From contig NZ_CP035037.1 of the NCBI RefSeq assembly GCF_004028235.1, positions 186,001 to 250,000 on the forward strand: a stretch of DNA of 64,000 nt, read 5' to 3'. Below, in pieces: positions 27,006 to 36,576 of this stretch. The position numbers and the translations under genes were made by a program. The notes beneath the pieces were generated by a model that worked only from the letters and a program-made list of their open reading frames with translations, ran no database searches and was not told the origin of the DNA. This DNA comes from Leucobacter muris. Its GTDB lineage: Bacteria; Actinomycetota; Actinomycetes; Actinomycetales; Microbacteriaceae. How positions within the stretch are numbered: position 1 is the stretch's first letter; each line of letters begins with the position of its first letter.

Positions 27006-27503
27006 TCAGAGCGCGGTGGCGGCGATCGTGCGCGTGGCGATCGCGAGGTGCAGGGCGGCCTCGGCGGCCTCCTGCCCCTTCGATTCCGAGGAGCCGGGGC
27101 GGCCCGAGCGGTCGAGCGCCTGCTGCTCGTCGTCGGTCGTGAGCACGCCGAAGCCGACGGGCAGACCGGCATCGAGCTGCACGCGCGTGAGCCCGTCGGT
27201 GACGGCGTTGCACACGTAGTCGAAGTGCGGTGTGCCGCCGCGGATGATCACGCCGAGGCAGATCGCGGCGTCGAAGCCGCCCCCGCCCTGCTCGGCGGGC
27301 GTGAGCGCCGCCTGAGCGGCGAGGGGCAGCTCGAACGCACCCGCCACCCGGAAGAGGGAGTGCTCGGCGCCCGACGCCGCCACTGTGGTCTGGGCTCCCT
27401 CGATCAGCGAGGACATGATCTCGTCGTGCCAGCTGCCGGCGATGATGGCGATGCGCAGTCCGCTCGCGTCGACGGTGAGGTTGGGGGCTCCGGCTCCGCT
27501 CAT
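27006..27503 (-). CDS. ribH: 6,7-dimethyl-8-ribityllumazine synthase
   Basis: 165 residues. It condenses 5-amino-6-ribitylaminouracil with dihydroxybutanone phosphate to lumazine, the step before riboflavin. Motifs: VAGAFELPLAA, FDAAICLGVIIRGGTPHFDYV with the catalytic-type His, VGFGVLTTDDEQQALDR, and KGQEAAEAAL. It is the last gene of the rib operon, 100 bp after ribBA with AGGAG near the start, so it keeps its own translation signal. Confidence 0.95.
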   Translation of the reverse strand: MSGAGAPNLTVDASGLRIAIIAGSWHDEIMSSLIEGAQTTVAASGAEHSLFRVAGAFELPLAAQAALTPAEQGGGGFDAAICLGVIIRGGTPHFDYVCNAVTDGLTRVQLDAGLPVGFGVLTTDDEQQALDRSGRPGSSESKGQEAAEAALHLAIATRTIAATAL

Positions 27504-27603
27504 GGGGTGCTCCTTGGGTCGTGTGGTTCGGGGTTCGGGATCGCCCCCTCTACGACTCAGGGGCGGGTCTGGTGAGGGCGCGCCGCTCGAGGGCGGCGTC
27601 GGG

Positions 27604-28875
27604 CTACTGCTCGTGCACGTCGGCGGGCAGGTCGTGGCCCATGCGGTCGCGCTTCGTCGCCAGGTAGCCGATGTTCTGCTCGGTCACTCCGACGAGCAGC
27701 GGCACCCGCTCGGAGACGACGATGCCGTGCGCTTCGAGCTGGCGCGCCTTGTCGGGGTTGTTCGTGAGCAGGCGCACCCGCTCGACGCCGAGTTCGGCGA
27801 GGATCTCGGCGGCCGCGGTGTAGTCGCGGTCGTCTGCGGGCAGCCCGAGCTGCAGGTTGGCATCGAGGGTGTCGCTGCCCTGTTCTTGCAGCTGGTAGGC
27901 GCGCAGCTTGTTGGCGAGGCCGATGCCGCGGCCCTCATGCCCGCGCAGGTATACGACGATGCCGCCCCGCTCGTGAATGAGGTCGAGTGCGGCGTCGAGC
28001 TGCGGGCCGCACTCGCACTTGAGCGAGCCGAACGCCTCGCCGGTGATGCACTCGGAGTGCACGCGCACGAGCGCCTCGTCGCCGGGCATCGAGCCGTCGG
28101 GGCTGGGGGCGATGAGTGCGATGTGGTCAATACCGAGGCGCCGGTCGCGGTAGGCGCGCGTGCGGAAGTCGCCGTGCTCGGTGGGCAGCAGCGTCTCGGC
28201 GCGCAGGCTCACGCTGCGGTGCTGCACCTGCTCGGCGGGAACATCCACGGGGTCATGCTCGTCGAGGTATGCGATGAGCTGCTCGATCGTGATGACCGGC
28301 ACGTTCTCGCGCTGGCCCAGCTGGATCAGCTCGGGCAGCCGCATCATCTCGCCGTCGTCGGCGACGATCTCGCCGATCACCGCGACGGGGCTGAGGCCGG
28401 CGAGACGCATGAGCTCGACGCCCGCCTCGGTGTGCCCGTCGCGGGCGCGCACACCGCCGTCGACCGCGCGCAGGGGCAGCACGTGGCCGGGCCGCCGCAC
28501 ATCGCCGGGCACCGCGTCCGGGTTGGCGAGCGCCCGCAGCGTGGTCGCCCGGTCGCTGGCGCTGATCCCGGTCGTGACGCCGTGGGTCGCGTCGACGGTG
28601 ACGGTGTATGCCGTTCCGCGTACGTCCTCGTTGCGGTCGACCATCATGGGCAGATCGAGTCGATCCGCCACCTCGTTGGTCATGGGTGCGCAGAGCAGAC
28701 CCGACGACCGCTGCACGGTCCACGCGATCCACTCGGGGGTGGCGAGCTGGGCCGAGAGGATGACGTCGCCCTCGTTCTCGCGATCCTCGTTGTCGGCGAC
28801 GATCACCGGGCGGCCGGCCTTGATCGCGGCCACCGCGTCTTCGATGCCGCTGATGCCTGGCGTGGTGGGGCTCAT
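27604..28875 (-). CDS. ribBA: Bifunctional DHBP synthase / GTP cyclohydrolase II
   Basis: 423 residues. The N-terminal RibB domain (about 1-205) has DNEDRENEGDVI and RDGHTEAGVELMRLAG and makes 3,4-dihydroxy-2-butanone 4-phosphate from ribulose 5-phosphate. The RibA domain (about 215-400) has the zinc cysteines in C-ITGEAFGSLK-CEC, then LRGHEGRGIGL and RLLTNNPDK, and opens GTP. Both entry reactions of riboflavin synthesis are therefore in one protein. The ATG overlaps the ribE stop (ATGA). Confidence 0.96.
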   Translation of the reverse strand: MSPTTPGISGIEDAVAAIKAGRPVIVADNEDRENEGDVILSAQLATPEWIAWTVQRSSGLLCAPMTNEVADRLDLPMMVDRNEDVRGTAYTVTVDATHGVTTGISASDRATTLRALANPDAVPGDVRRPGHVLPLRAVDGGVRARDGHTEAGVELMRLAGLSPVAVIGEIVADDGEMMRLPELIQLGQRENVPVITIEQLIAYLDEHDPVDVPAEQVQHRSVSLRAETLLPTEHGDFRTRAYRDRRLGIDHIALIAPSPDGSMPGDEALVRVHSECITGEAFGSLKCECGPQLDAALDLIHERGGIVVYLRGHEGRGIGLANKLRAYQLQEQGSDTLDANLQLGLPADDRDYTAAAEILAELGVERVRLLTNNPDKARQLEAHGIVVSERVPLLVGVTEQNIGYLATKRDRMGHDLPADVHEQ

Positions 28876-29570
28876 TCTGAGATTCCTTCGGTCGTGGTGA
28901 AGAAGTTGCGCATGCGCGCGAGGTGGCGCGCGAGGATGTCGGTCTCGACGTTGACGCGGTCGCCCGGCTCGAGCGCGCCGAGGGTGGTCGCCGAGAGGGT
29001 CTCGGGGATCAGCGACACCTCGAACCACTGGCGGTCGCCGGGCTCGTCGGGCGCGGGCGGATCCGAGATCGCCGACACGGTGAGCGAGACGCCTGAGAGC
29101 GTGACCGAGCCCTTGTCGACGAGCAGGGGCGCGAGCTCGGGGGAGAGGGAGAAGCGGAGCGTGCGCCAGTCGGGGTGCGCCGCGACCGAGAGCAGCGTCG
29201 CCGTGCCGTCGACGTGGCCCTGCACGATGTGGCCCCCGAGGCGGGTGTCGGCGCGCACCGCGCGCTCGAGGTTGACGCGGCTGCCGGGCTGCAGCTCGCC
29301 GAGGGTCGACATGCGGAGCGACTGCCGCATCACGTCGGCGGAGAACGTGCCCCGGTTCGCCCCCTCGCCGTCGGTCGCGACGCCCTGCTCGACGACGGTG
29401 AGGCACACGCCCGAGACGCAGATCGACGCGCCGTGGGTGGCGTCGCTCGTCACGACGGGGCCGGCGATGGTGAGCCGGATCGAGTCAGCGCCGGCGGAGG
29501 CTTCGGGGCCGCCGGCCACCTGTTCGACGGCGATGACCTCGCCGATCTCCTCGATGAGTCCGGTGAACAT
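28872..29570 (-). CDS. ribE: Riboflavin synthase alpha subunit
   Basis: 232 residues, starting with the diagnostic MFTGLIEEIGEV. Two homologous lumazine-binding halves are visible (SICVSGVCLTV in the first, SVTLSGVSLTV in the second), together with GGHIVQGHVDG. It dismutates two lumazines to riboflavin. The middle and the C-terminal half carry short Gly/Pro/Asp-rich insertions (about 22-32 and 165-175), which make it slightly longer than usual. It lies two bases after ribD. Confidence 0.95.
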   Translation of the reverse strand: MFTGLIEEIGEVIAVEQVAGGPEASAGADSIRLTIAGPVVTSDATHGASICVSGVCLTVVEQGVATDGEGANRGTFSADVMRQSLRMSTLGELQPGSRVNLERAVRADTRLGGHIVQGHVDGTATLLSVAAHPDWRTLRFSLSPELAPLLVDKGSVTLSGVSLTVSAISDPPAPDEPGDRQWFEVSLIPETLSATTLGALEPGDRVNVETDILARHLARMRNFFTTTEGISE

Positions 29571-29572
29571 GG

Positions 29573-30751
29573 TTACCCCTCTTCCTCTGGGTCGGCGTGG
29601 GACTGCGCGGTCTGCGTCGCAGCCGCGGTGGGACGGGATCGCCTGGCAGCCTCGTCGGGGTGCGGCGAGGCGAGCGCGGCCTTGATGAGCAGGTCTGCGC
29701 CGAGCTGGGCCGTGCGCGAGACGCGCAGACGCTCGATGCCGGCCATGTCGACGATGCCGAGGTCGCCGAGCGCGAGGCGAGGGCCGCCGAGCAGTGCGGG
29801 GGCCAGGTAGACGAGCACCTCGTCGGCGAGACCCGCCGCGATGAGCGCGCTCGCGACCGTGGGCCCGCCCTCGACGAAGAGGCGGCGCACCCCGCGGGCG
29901 TGCAACGCGGCGAGGTCGGCCGCGAGGTCGTCGCCCGTGATGCGCAGGGGCTCCGAGAGACCGTGGGCGGCGAGCGCGGGGTGCTGTCGTACCCGCGCGC
30001 CGGGCGGCACGGACCGGTGGCCGAGCACGACCGGGATCGGCTGCTCGGCAGCCGGAACCAGCAGACCGCCGTGCTCGGCCCGCGACGTGAGCTCGGGGTC
30101 GTCGGCGATGAGGGTGCCCGTGCCCACGAGGATCGCGTCGGCCTCGGCGCGGCGGCGGTGCACGTCGGCGCGGGCGTCGACCCCGGTGATCCACCGGCTC
30201 GATCCGTCGGCGGCGGCGGCCCGCCCGTCGAGCGTCTGCGCCCACTTCACCGTGACGTGCGGGCGGGCCGGCGCGTCGCGCGCCTCGTCGTCGATGCTGG
30301 CGGCCTGCCGCGCCAGCCACGGCCCCAGCACGATTCGCGCCTCGCCGGGCAGCACGCCCCCGCGCACCTCGACACCGGCCGCGCGCAGCCGCTCGGCCCC
30401 CCCGGCCGACGCGTCGCCGGGATCGCTCAGCGCGTAGACGACGGCGCCGATCCCGCTCTCGATCAGCGCGACCGCGCAGGGGCCGGTGCGACCCGTGTGA
30501 TTGCAGGGTTCGAGCGTGACCACCGCCGTGAGCTCGCCGGCCCGCGCGCGCCACTCGGCGGGCAGCTGGGCCAGCGCGGCGGTCTCGGCGTGGGGGGTGC
30601 CCGCGCCGAGGTGCCAGCCCTCGGCGACGATGCGCCCGGCGGGGTCGAGCAGCACGCAGCCCACCTGCGGGTTCGGATCGGCGGAAGGCCCGCGGCCCGC
30701 GATGACGAGCGCGCGACGCATCGCGTCCTCGAGGAGCGCCTGCTCGAGCAT
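29573..30751 (-). CDS. ribD: Bifunctional pyrimidine deaminase/reductase
   Basis: 392 residues from the ATG at 30751, which has a GGGGGA-like Shine-Dalgarno sequence; an in-frame ATG at 30769 would add six residues. The deaminase domain (about 5-140) has the zinc motifs HAET and PCNHTGRTGPC. The reductase domain (about 160-370) has VTVKWAQTLDGR, SRWITG, DDPELTSR and FVEGGPTVASALI. It performs the second and third steps after GTP opening. It is the first gene of the operon and stands behind the FMN riboswitch. Confidence 0.95.
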   Translation of the reverse strand: MLEQALLEDAMRRALVIAGRGPSADPNPQVGCVLLDPAGRIVAEGWHLGAGTPHAETAALAQLPAEWRARAGELTAVVTLEPCNHTGRTGPCAVALIESGIGAVVYALSDPGDASAGGAERLRAAGVEVRGGVLPGEARIVLGPWLARQAASIDDEARDAPARPHVTVKWAQTLDGRAAAADGSSRWITGVDARADVHRRRAEADAILVGTGTLIADDPELTSRAEHGGLLVPAAEQPIPVVLGHRSVPPGARVRQHPALAAHGLSEPLRITGDDLAADLAALHARGVRRLFVEGGPTVASALIAAGLADEVLVYLAPALLGGPRLALGDLGIVDMAGIERLRVSRTAQLGADLLIKAALASPHPDEAARRSRPTAAATQTAQSHADPEEEG

Positions 30752-30794
30752 CCCGATCCCCCGTCTCATCCGTGTGCAGCGGATCCGGGGTGCT

Positions 30795-30819
30795 GAAAAC
30801 CTCTCCGCGCAGCGCGGAG
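30795..30819 (-). terminator. Attenuator hairpin of the FMN riboswitch
   Basis: On the minus strand CTCCGCG-CTG-CGCGGAG is followed by AGGTTTTC. It lies between the aptamer and ribD, so FMN binding is expected to stop transcription here. Confidence 0.75.
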
Positions 30820-30825
30820 CTCAGC

Positions 30826-30953
30826 GTTCCTCTCATCCGGACTAGGGCTCGCGCCCATTACCGTCGGCATCGGAATTCCACCGATTCGGCCTCGCGGGTG
30901 CGAGGTTCGCGGGCTGTCACCGCCGGTTCGGAATCACACCGACCCCGGAACAC
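30826..30953 (-). promoter_or_regulatory. FMN riboswitch (RFN element)
   Basis: Read on the minus strand, the conserved RFN parts are all present: GTTCCGGGGTCGGTGTGATT, AACCGGCGGTGACAGCCCGC, a variable stem, CGGTGGAATTCCGATGCCGA, CGGT, and the closing AGTCCGGATGAGAGGAAC. The element lies just before ribD and reports cytoplasmic FMN to the ribD-ribE-ribBA-ribH operon. A TACAGT -10 box (30965-30960) lies directly upstream. Confidence 0.95.
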
Positions 30954-31015
30954 GCTTCCACTGTACCCGTTTCCGGTGAGCGCCGCCTGCGCGGCGACGT
31001 CGTATGACGCCCGGG

Positions 31016-31725
31016 CTACTCGAGGAGCTGCGAGAGGAACTCGCCCTTCGTGATCACGTTGATCACGAGCGCGATGATGAGCGCGTTGAAGAAGAAGGCG
31101 AGGGTGGTGTGCCAGACGATGGTCCAGCGCATCCGCGTCGAGCGCACCTGCACGTCGGAGACGGCGAAGGCGGTCGCGTTGGTGAACGCGAGGTAGACGA
31201 AGTCGACGAGCCGGGGCTCCTCGGTTCCGGGGAACGAGAGGGGCGGATCGGCTTCGCGGTGGTATCGCGAGAAGTAGATGCGCGAGTACCCCCAGTTGAA
31301 CATCGCCCACGAGAGCAGCATCGTCCAGATCGCGCTGAGCTCGGCCACCGGATCGTGCACCCCGAGACCCAGCGCCGAGATCAGATCCGTCGCGACGGCG
31401 AGGCCGAGCAGGCTCGCGCCGAAGGTGACGAGCGTCGCGAGCCTGCTCGGGCGATCGGGTGCCCCACGAGCACGCGCGTGGCGCGCGGATCGGGCACGTC
31501 GAGCCGCACGAGCACGTTGAGCGACACGATCGTCGCGCCGAGGTAGAGCGAGGCCAGCACGCACCAGAGCAGGCGCAGCAGCGTCTCGTCGTCGGGGTCG
31601 TCGGCGCCCCACACGATCTGGGCCGCGATCCAGATGAGCAGCAGCTGCATCAGGGCGCCGGCGATCTCGCCGGTGATGCTGAGCGCGGCGCTGATGCCGG
31701 TGCGGGCGGGGCTCGGGGTCGACAT
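31016..31725 (-). pseudogene. DUF1345 membrane protein, one-base frameshift
   Basis: From the ATG at 31725 (TACAGT 6 nt before it, leaderless) the frame encodes two membrane helices and LDVPDPRATRVLVGHPIAR. At about 31448-31454 it breaks, and the other frame goes on as PSRLATLVTFGASLLG ... YLAFTNATAFAVSDVQVRS, the typical DUF1345 C-terminal part (YFAFTIGMTFQVSD-like). One missing base in the CCC/GGG run repairs it to a protein of about 236 residues. The function of DUF1345 is unknown. Confidence 0.8.
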
Positions 31726-31752
31726 GATCCAACTGTAGGGGAGCGGGGCGGA

Positions 31753-33867
31753 TCAGGCGGGTGCACCGGCCGACGCGGTCGACGCGGCCGATGCCACGAG
31801 ATCGCGCAGCGAGGCGTCGGGCAGGTAGGCGCGGGTGAGCGCGATGCCGATGCGGGGCAGATCGCCCTCGTCGCGGTAGAGCAGGTGGAGCGACTCGTGG
31901 CGCGGATTGAACTTCTGCTTGAAGCGGTGCAGCGACTTGAAACCGTAGAGGGGTTCGATGAGGGCGCCGATCTGCTCGAGCACCTGATCCACCGGGCCCG
32001 CCTCGGCGTCCTCCGGCCTCACGAGCGGGGCGCCCGACAAAGAGACGAACTCATACCCCTGTTCGGAGAGGTGCTGCGCCGACGCCGCGATCAGGAACTC
32101 CATGACGGGGCCGAAGCCGCCGTCGCGGCGGCGCATGAGGTCGAGGGTCCACCCCACGATGCGGGTCTCGCCGCTCTCCGGATCGGCGGCCCCGTAGACC
32201 GGCAGCCACGAGGTGACGCCGTGCAGGTCGCCCTGCCCGTCGACGGCGATGCCGACGAGCGCCTCGGGATCCAGCGCCTCGTCGACGGTGCCCAGGGTGA
32301 AGCGCATCTCGGGCAGGCCCTTGTCGCCGGTCCACTGCTCCGAGATCGCGCGCACCTGGGCGAGCACGTTCCACGGCTCCTCAGCGAGCCGCACCATGCG
32401 GAACTCGACCCCCTCGCGCGACGCGCGGTTCATCGCGGTGCGCACCGGTCCCCACGCCTTGCCCTTGAACTCGAGCCCCGAGAGGTCCACGATCGTGTCC
32501 TCGGCCACGATCACCGAACGCCACCCGGCCGGCCGCGCCTCGGCCGCGGCGGCGCTCGCCGAGAAGACGCACGGGACGAGGCCCGCGTGCTGCGCCACCC
32601 GCTCGAACTCGGCGAGAGCCCCGCCCTCGCCGCCGGCGGACACGATCGGGTCGCCGAGCATGATCGCCACCCCGGAGTGCGACTGGTAGGCGATCGCGCC
32701 CGTCTCGCCCGCGGCGATGCGGCGGTTGCCGTCCCACGTGGTCATCCACGAGATCGTGCCGCCCCCGCAGCGCTTGAGGCGCTCGACGAGCTGCTCGCGG
32801 GTGAGCGCCTCGGCGTCGAGCCTGCGGTGGGACTTGCGCAGCCGCACCTGGAACGCGCCGCGCGCCAGCACGAGCAGCACGACGAGCCCGAGCCAGAAGA
32901 CGGCCGGTGCGAGCACGAGGCCCACGACCTCGGCGGGGGAATCGAGCACACCCGCCTCGACCAGCAGCGGCAGCAGCGGCAGCACGACGACGGCGGTCGC
33001 GATGTTGAAGAAGCCGAGCACGAGCGCGGTGATCCAGGCCAGGCGGTATCCCTGCCGGATGCCGTTGGCGATGAGCGCGATCACCACGACGTCGATCGCC
33101 ACGTCGGTGAACGACGAGACCGGGTCGTTGGCGCCGAGCGGGCCGTCGTACGGCACCATCAGGTCGAGCACCTGGATCGCGCCGATCGCGATCAGCAGCG
33201 ACAGCGCGATGAGTCGCCACTCCCGCTGGCTGGGCCGACCGGCGGGGCGCCTGAAAGCGGGCAGCCAGCCGCTCACGGCGAGGGCCGCCGCCATCGACAC
33301 CGCGTGCTCCAGGTCGTGCAGCTGGCCGAGGTAGAGCACCGAGATGCCGGTCCACACTCCCACCGCGATGCGCGCGCGCAGGCGCCACGGCGACGGCAGC
33401 GCGGCGATCGCGAAGACGAGCGCGGTGAGCGCGCCGCACGACGGCCCCACGTCGTAGCTCTGCGAGAGCCGCACCGCCCACGGCCAGCCCGAGGGCGAGA
33501 CGAGGGCGAGGATCCCTGCCGCGCCGAGCACGCCCACCACGTGCCCGGCGGCGAAGAGGCCGATGGTGCGCAGCGATCCGAACCGCCACTCCGCCCAGCC
33601 GATGCCGCCCACCACGAGCGGCAGCAGCGTGAGCAGCACGAGCGGGTGGTCGACGAAGAAGGGCGAGGTGGCGACCGTCCACCAGCGGCCCTCGACGAAG
33701 GCGGGCAGGCCGGTGGCGACGCGCTCGAACCACGGCTGCTGAGACGCCGGGGCGGTCAGTGTGCCCGTCGCCGCGGCGATCACGAGGAGCGCGAGGGTCA
33801 GGGCGGTGGTGAAGGGGGTGCGACGGATCACCGCGACGGTGCGGCTTCCGGTGTCGTCCTCGGTCAT
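31753..33867 (-). CDS. Rhomboid-like + DUF2156 protein (lysylphosphatidylglycerol synthetase-like)
   Basis: 704 residues. The N-terminal 200 residues form a rhomboid-like membrane domain with GPSCGALTALVF (a GxSxG arrangement) and a later LEHAVSMAAAL. Further helices follow to about 350. The C-terminal DUF2156 domain (about 370-680) has GETGAIAYQSHSGVAIMLGDP, FKGKAWGPVRTAMNRA and GFKSLHRFKQKFNP, as in MprF/LysX-type enzymes that transfer aminoacyl groups from tRNA to phosphatidylglycerol. A role in membrane charge and peptide resistance is inferred. TAGACT ends 6 nt before the ATG (leaderless). Confidence 0.88.
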   Translation of the reverse strand: MTEDDTGSRTVAVIRRTPFTTALTLALLVIAAATGTLTAPASQQPWFERVATGLPAFVEGRWWTVATSPFFVDHPLVLLTLLPLVVGGIGWAEWRFGSLRTIGLFAAGHVVGVLGAAGILALVSPSGWPWAVRLSQSYDVGPSCGALTALVFAIAALPSPWRLRARIAVGVWTGISVLYLGQLHDLEHAVSMAAALAVSGWLPAFRRPAGRPSQREWRLIALSLLIAIGAIQVLDLMVPYDGPLGANDPVSSFTDVAIDVVVIALIANGIRQGYRLAWITALVLGFFNIATAVVVLPLLPLLVEAGVLDSPAEVVGLVLAPAVFWLGLVVLLVLARGAFQVRLRKSHRRLDAEALTREQLVERLKRCGGGTISWMTTWDGNRRIAAGETGAIAYQSHSGVAIMLGDPIVSAGGEGGALAEFERVAQHAGLVPCVFSASAAAAEARPAGWRSVIVAEDTIVDLSGLEFKGKAWGPVRTAMNRASREGVEFRMVRLAEEPWNVLAQVRAISEQWTGDKGLPEMRFTLGTVDEALDPEALVGIAVDGQGDLHGVTSWLPVYGAADPESGETRIVGWTLDLMRRRDGGFGPVMEFLIAASAQHLSEQGYEFVSLSGAPLVRPEDAEAGPVDQVLEQIGALIEPLYGFKSLHRFKQKFNPRHESLHLLYRDEGDLPRIGIALTRAYLPDASLRDLVASAASTASAGAPA

Positions 33868-34064
33868 GGACCCAGTCTAAGCTTCAGTCCTTCGCTCGCG
33901 GGAGACCTCGGGTGCGCGCAGTGCCACGCCGGGTGAACGCTCGGCGCTCTTCAGCGGATCCACTGCATGGCGGCTTCGCGCGGGGATAGCCTGGAATCAG
34001 GACGCCGATCCGACGCCCTGAACCGCAATGGTCGCGTGACCGCGGCCAGAATCGAGGAGAAGCG

Positions 34065-35102
34065 ATGCGCGCAGTGACCTATGTGAAGAACGACACGGTC
34101 GAGATCTGGGACAAGCCGGTGCCCGAGATCGCGCCGGACGAGGTGCTGCTGAAGGTGGGCGGGGCCGGGCTCTGCCACTCCGACATCGCGATCATCAACT
34201 TCGGCGACGACAACCCCCTCATCGGCAGCACCCTCGGCCACGAGGTCGCGGGCACCGTGGAGCGCATCGGCGCCGACGTCTCGGGCTGGGCGGAGGGCGA
34301 CGCCGCGCTCGTCGCACTCGTGCTCTCCTGCGGGCAGTGCCGCGAGTGCCTCGCGGGCCGAGACAACCAGTGCGAGGTCGTCTCGCCCCGAGGGTCGCTC
34401 GCTCCGCTCTCTCCCGGCATCGGCAGCCCCGGAGGCATGGCCGACTACATCGCAGTGAAGGCCCACCACCTCGACCCGATCGGCGACCTCGACCCCGTCG
34501 ATGCCGCTCCCCTCGCCGACGCGGCGCTCACCCCCATGCACGCCATCAACACGGTGCGCGACCGCCTCGACGCCGACGCGACCGTCGTGACCATCGGCCT
34601 CGGCGGCCTCGGCCACATGGCGCTGCAGATCCTCGCCGCGACCACCGGTGCCCGCATCATCGCCCTCGACACCGACGACGAGAAGCTGGCATTCGCCCGC
34701 GAGCACGGCGCCGACCTGGCGCTCAAGAGCGACGGCGAGGCGGCCGCCCGCATCCTCGAGGAGACCCGAGGCGTCGGCGCCGACGTGGTCTTCGACTTCG
34801 TCGGGGTGCAGCCCACGGTCGACCTCGCGCTCGCCGTCGTGCGAGTGGGGGGCGCGATCCGCTTCGTCGGCCTCGGCGGGGGCTCGTTCGAGTACGTGGC
34901 GAACAGCGGCGCCCTGCCGTGGGGCGTGAACATCGAGCGCGCCTACGGCGGCACCCGGTCCGACCTGCGCCAGGCCGTCGCGCTCGCGCGGCAGGGCAAG
35001 ATCGGCGTCGAGGTCGTGCGCTACTCGCTCGACGACGCCGTGCAGGCGTTCGACGACCTGCACCACGGCAAGATCCAGGGCCGCGCCGTGCTCGTGCCGT
35101 AG
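34065..35102 (+). CDS. Zinc-dependent alcohol dehydrogenase (MDR family)
   Basis: 345 residues. Catalytic zinc site: GLCHSDIA (Cys) and GHEVAGTV (His-Glu). Structural zinc site: C-GQC-REC-LAGRDNQC. The Rossmann fold starts VVTIGLGGLGHMALQ, followed by acidic residues (LDTDDEK) that favour NAD+. GAGGAG precedes the ATG. It oxidises alcohols or reduces aldehydes; the physiological substrate cannot be told. It stands alone with its own terminator. Confidence 0.93.
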   Translation: MRAVTYVKNDTVEIWDKPVPEIAPDEVLLKVGGAGLCHSDIAIINFGDDNPLIGSTLGHEVAGTVERIGADVSGWAEGDAALVALVLSCGQCRECLAGRDNQCEVVSPRGSLAPLSPGIGSPGGMADYIAVKAHHLDPIGDLDPVDAAPLADAALTPMHAINTVRDRLDADATVVTIGLGGLGHMALQILAATTGARIIALDTDDEKLAFAREHGADLALKSDGEAAARILEETRGVGADVVFDFVGVQPTVDLALAVVRVGGAIRFVGLGGGSFEYVANSGALPWGVNIERAYGGTRSDLRQAVALARQGKIGVEVVRYSLDDAVQAFDDLHHGKIQGRAVLVP

Positions 35103-35122
35103 CGGCCGGCCGCTCGTGCGAA

Positions 35123-35156
35123 GAACGCCCCCGCGCTTCTCGGCGCGGGGGCGTTC
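35123..35156 (+). terminator. Terminator after the alcohol dehydrogenase gene
   Basis: A perfect 14-bp stem GAACGCCCCCGCGC/GCGCGGGGGCGTTC with a 6-nt loop (TTCTCG) lies 20 bp after the stop codon. Confidence 0.75.
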
Positions 35157-35296
35157 GCGGTTGCGGGGTGCGCTGGATCCCGTCCTTCGGAGCCCACCCG
35201 CATCTCGGACGGGATCGCCCCGATCGATCCGAAGGTCGGGAGAGCCCCGAAGGAACGGTCGCGCTGCGGCGCCACGGACCCCGCCCTCCGACGAGG

Positions 35297-36331
<1,035 letters not shown>

Positions 36332-36390
36332 TTACAAACGAGAACGGAGTCGGCGGCTGCCGGGGGAGTCGGTGGGAGGCGGGGGCTGAG

Positions 36391-36555
36391 GCGTCTCGCG
36401 CCGCTCATCCATCCGCAGCGGGGGCCTGGTATTCCTCCGCGTGGTCGGGTCTGGCGGGAGCGACCAGTGCGAAGCACCGGCCGCGAGTGGATGAGCGGAG
36501 GAATACCAGGCCTCCCCGCTGCTCCCGCCAGGCCCGGCCGAGCGGCGCGAGACGC
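36391..36555. repeat. Two-tier inverted repeat between xth and trpS
   Basis: Outer arms GCGTCTCGCGCCGCTC (36391-36406) and their complement (36540-36555) are perfect over 16 bp. Inner arms GGCCTGGTATTCCTCCGC (36423-36440) and their complement (36495-36512) are perfect over 18 bp, and a 9-bp extension (GCAGCGGGG/CCCCGCTGC) follows after a bulge. The loop region contains TCTGGCGGGAGC, which could pair alternatively with GCTCCCGCCAGG at 36521-36532. It lies in the trpS leader on the minus strand. No open frame is supported here. Confidence 0.75.
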
Positions 36556-36576
36556 ATTCGCCCCCGCTTCAGCGGC

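Noticed and set aside
27604..29406. 600-codon frame for ribBA
   Set aside because: Residues above 28875 are Arg-rich shadow of ribE; the ATG at 28875 overlaps the ribE stop.
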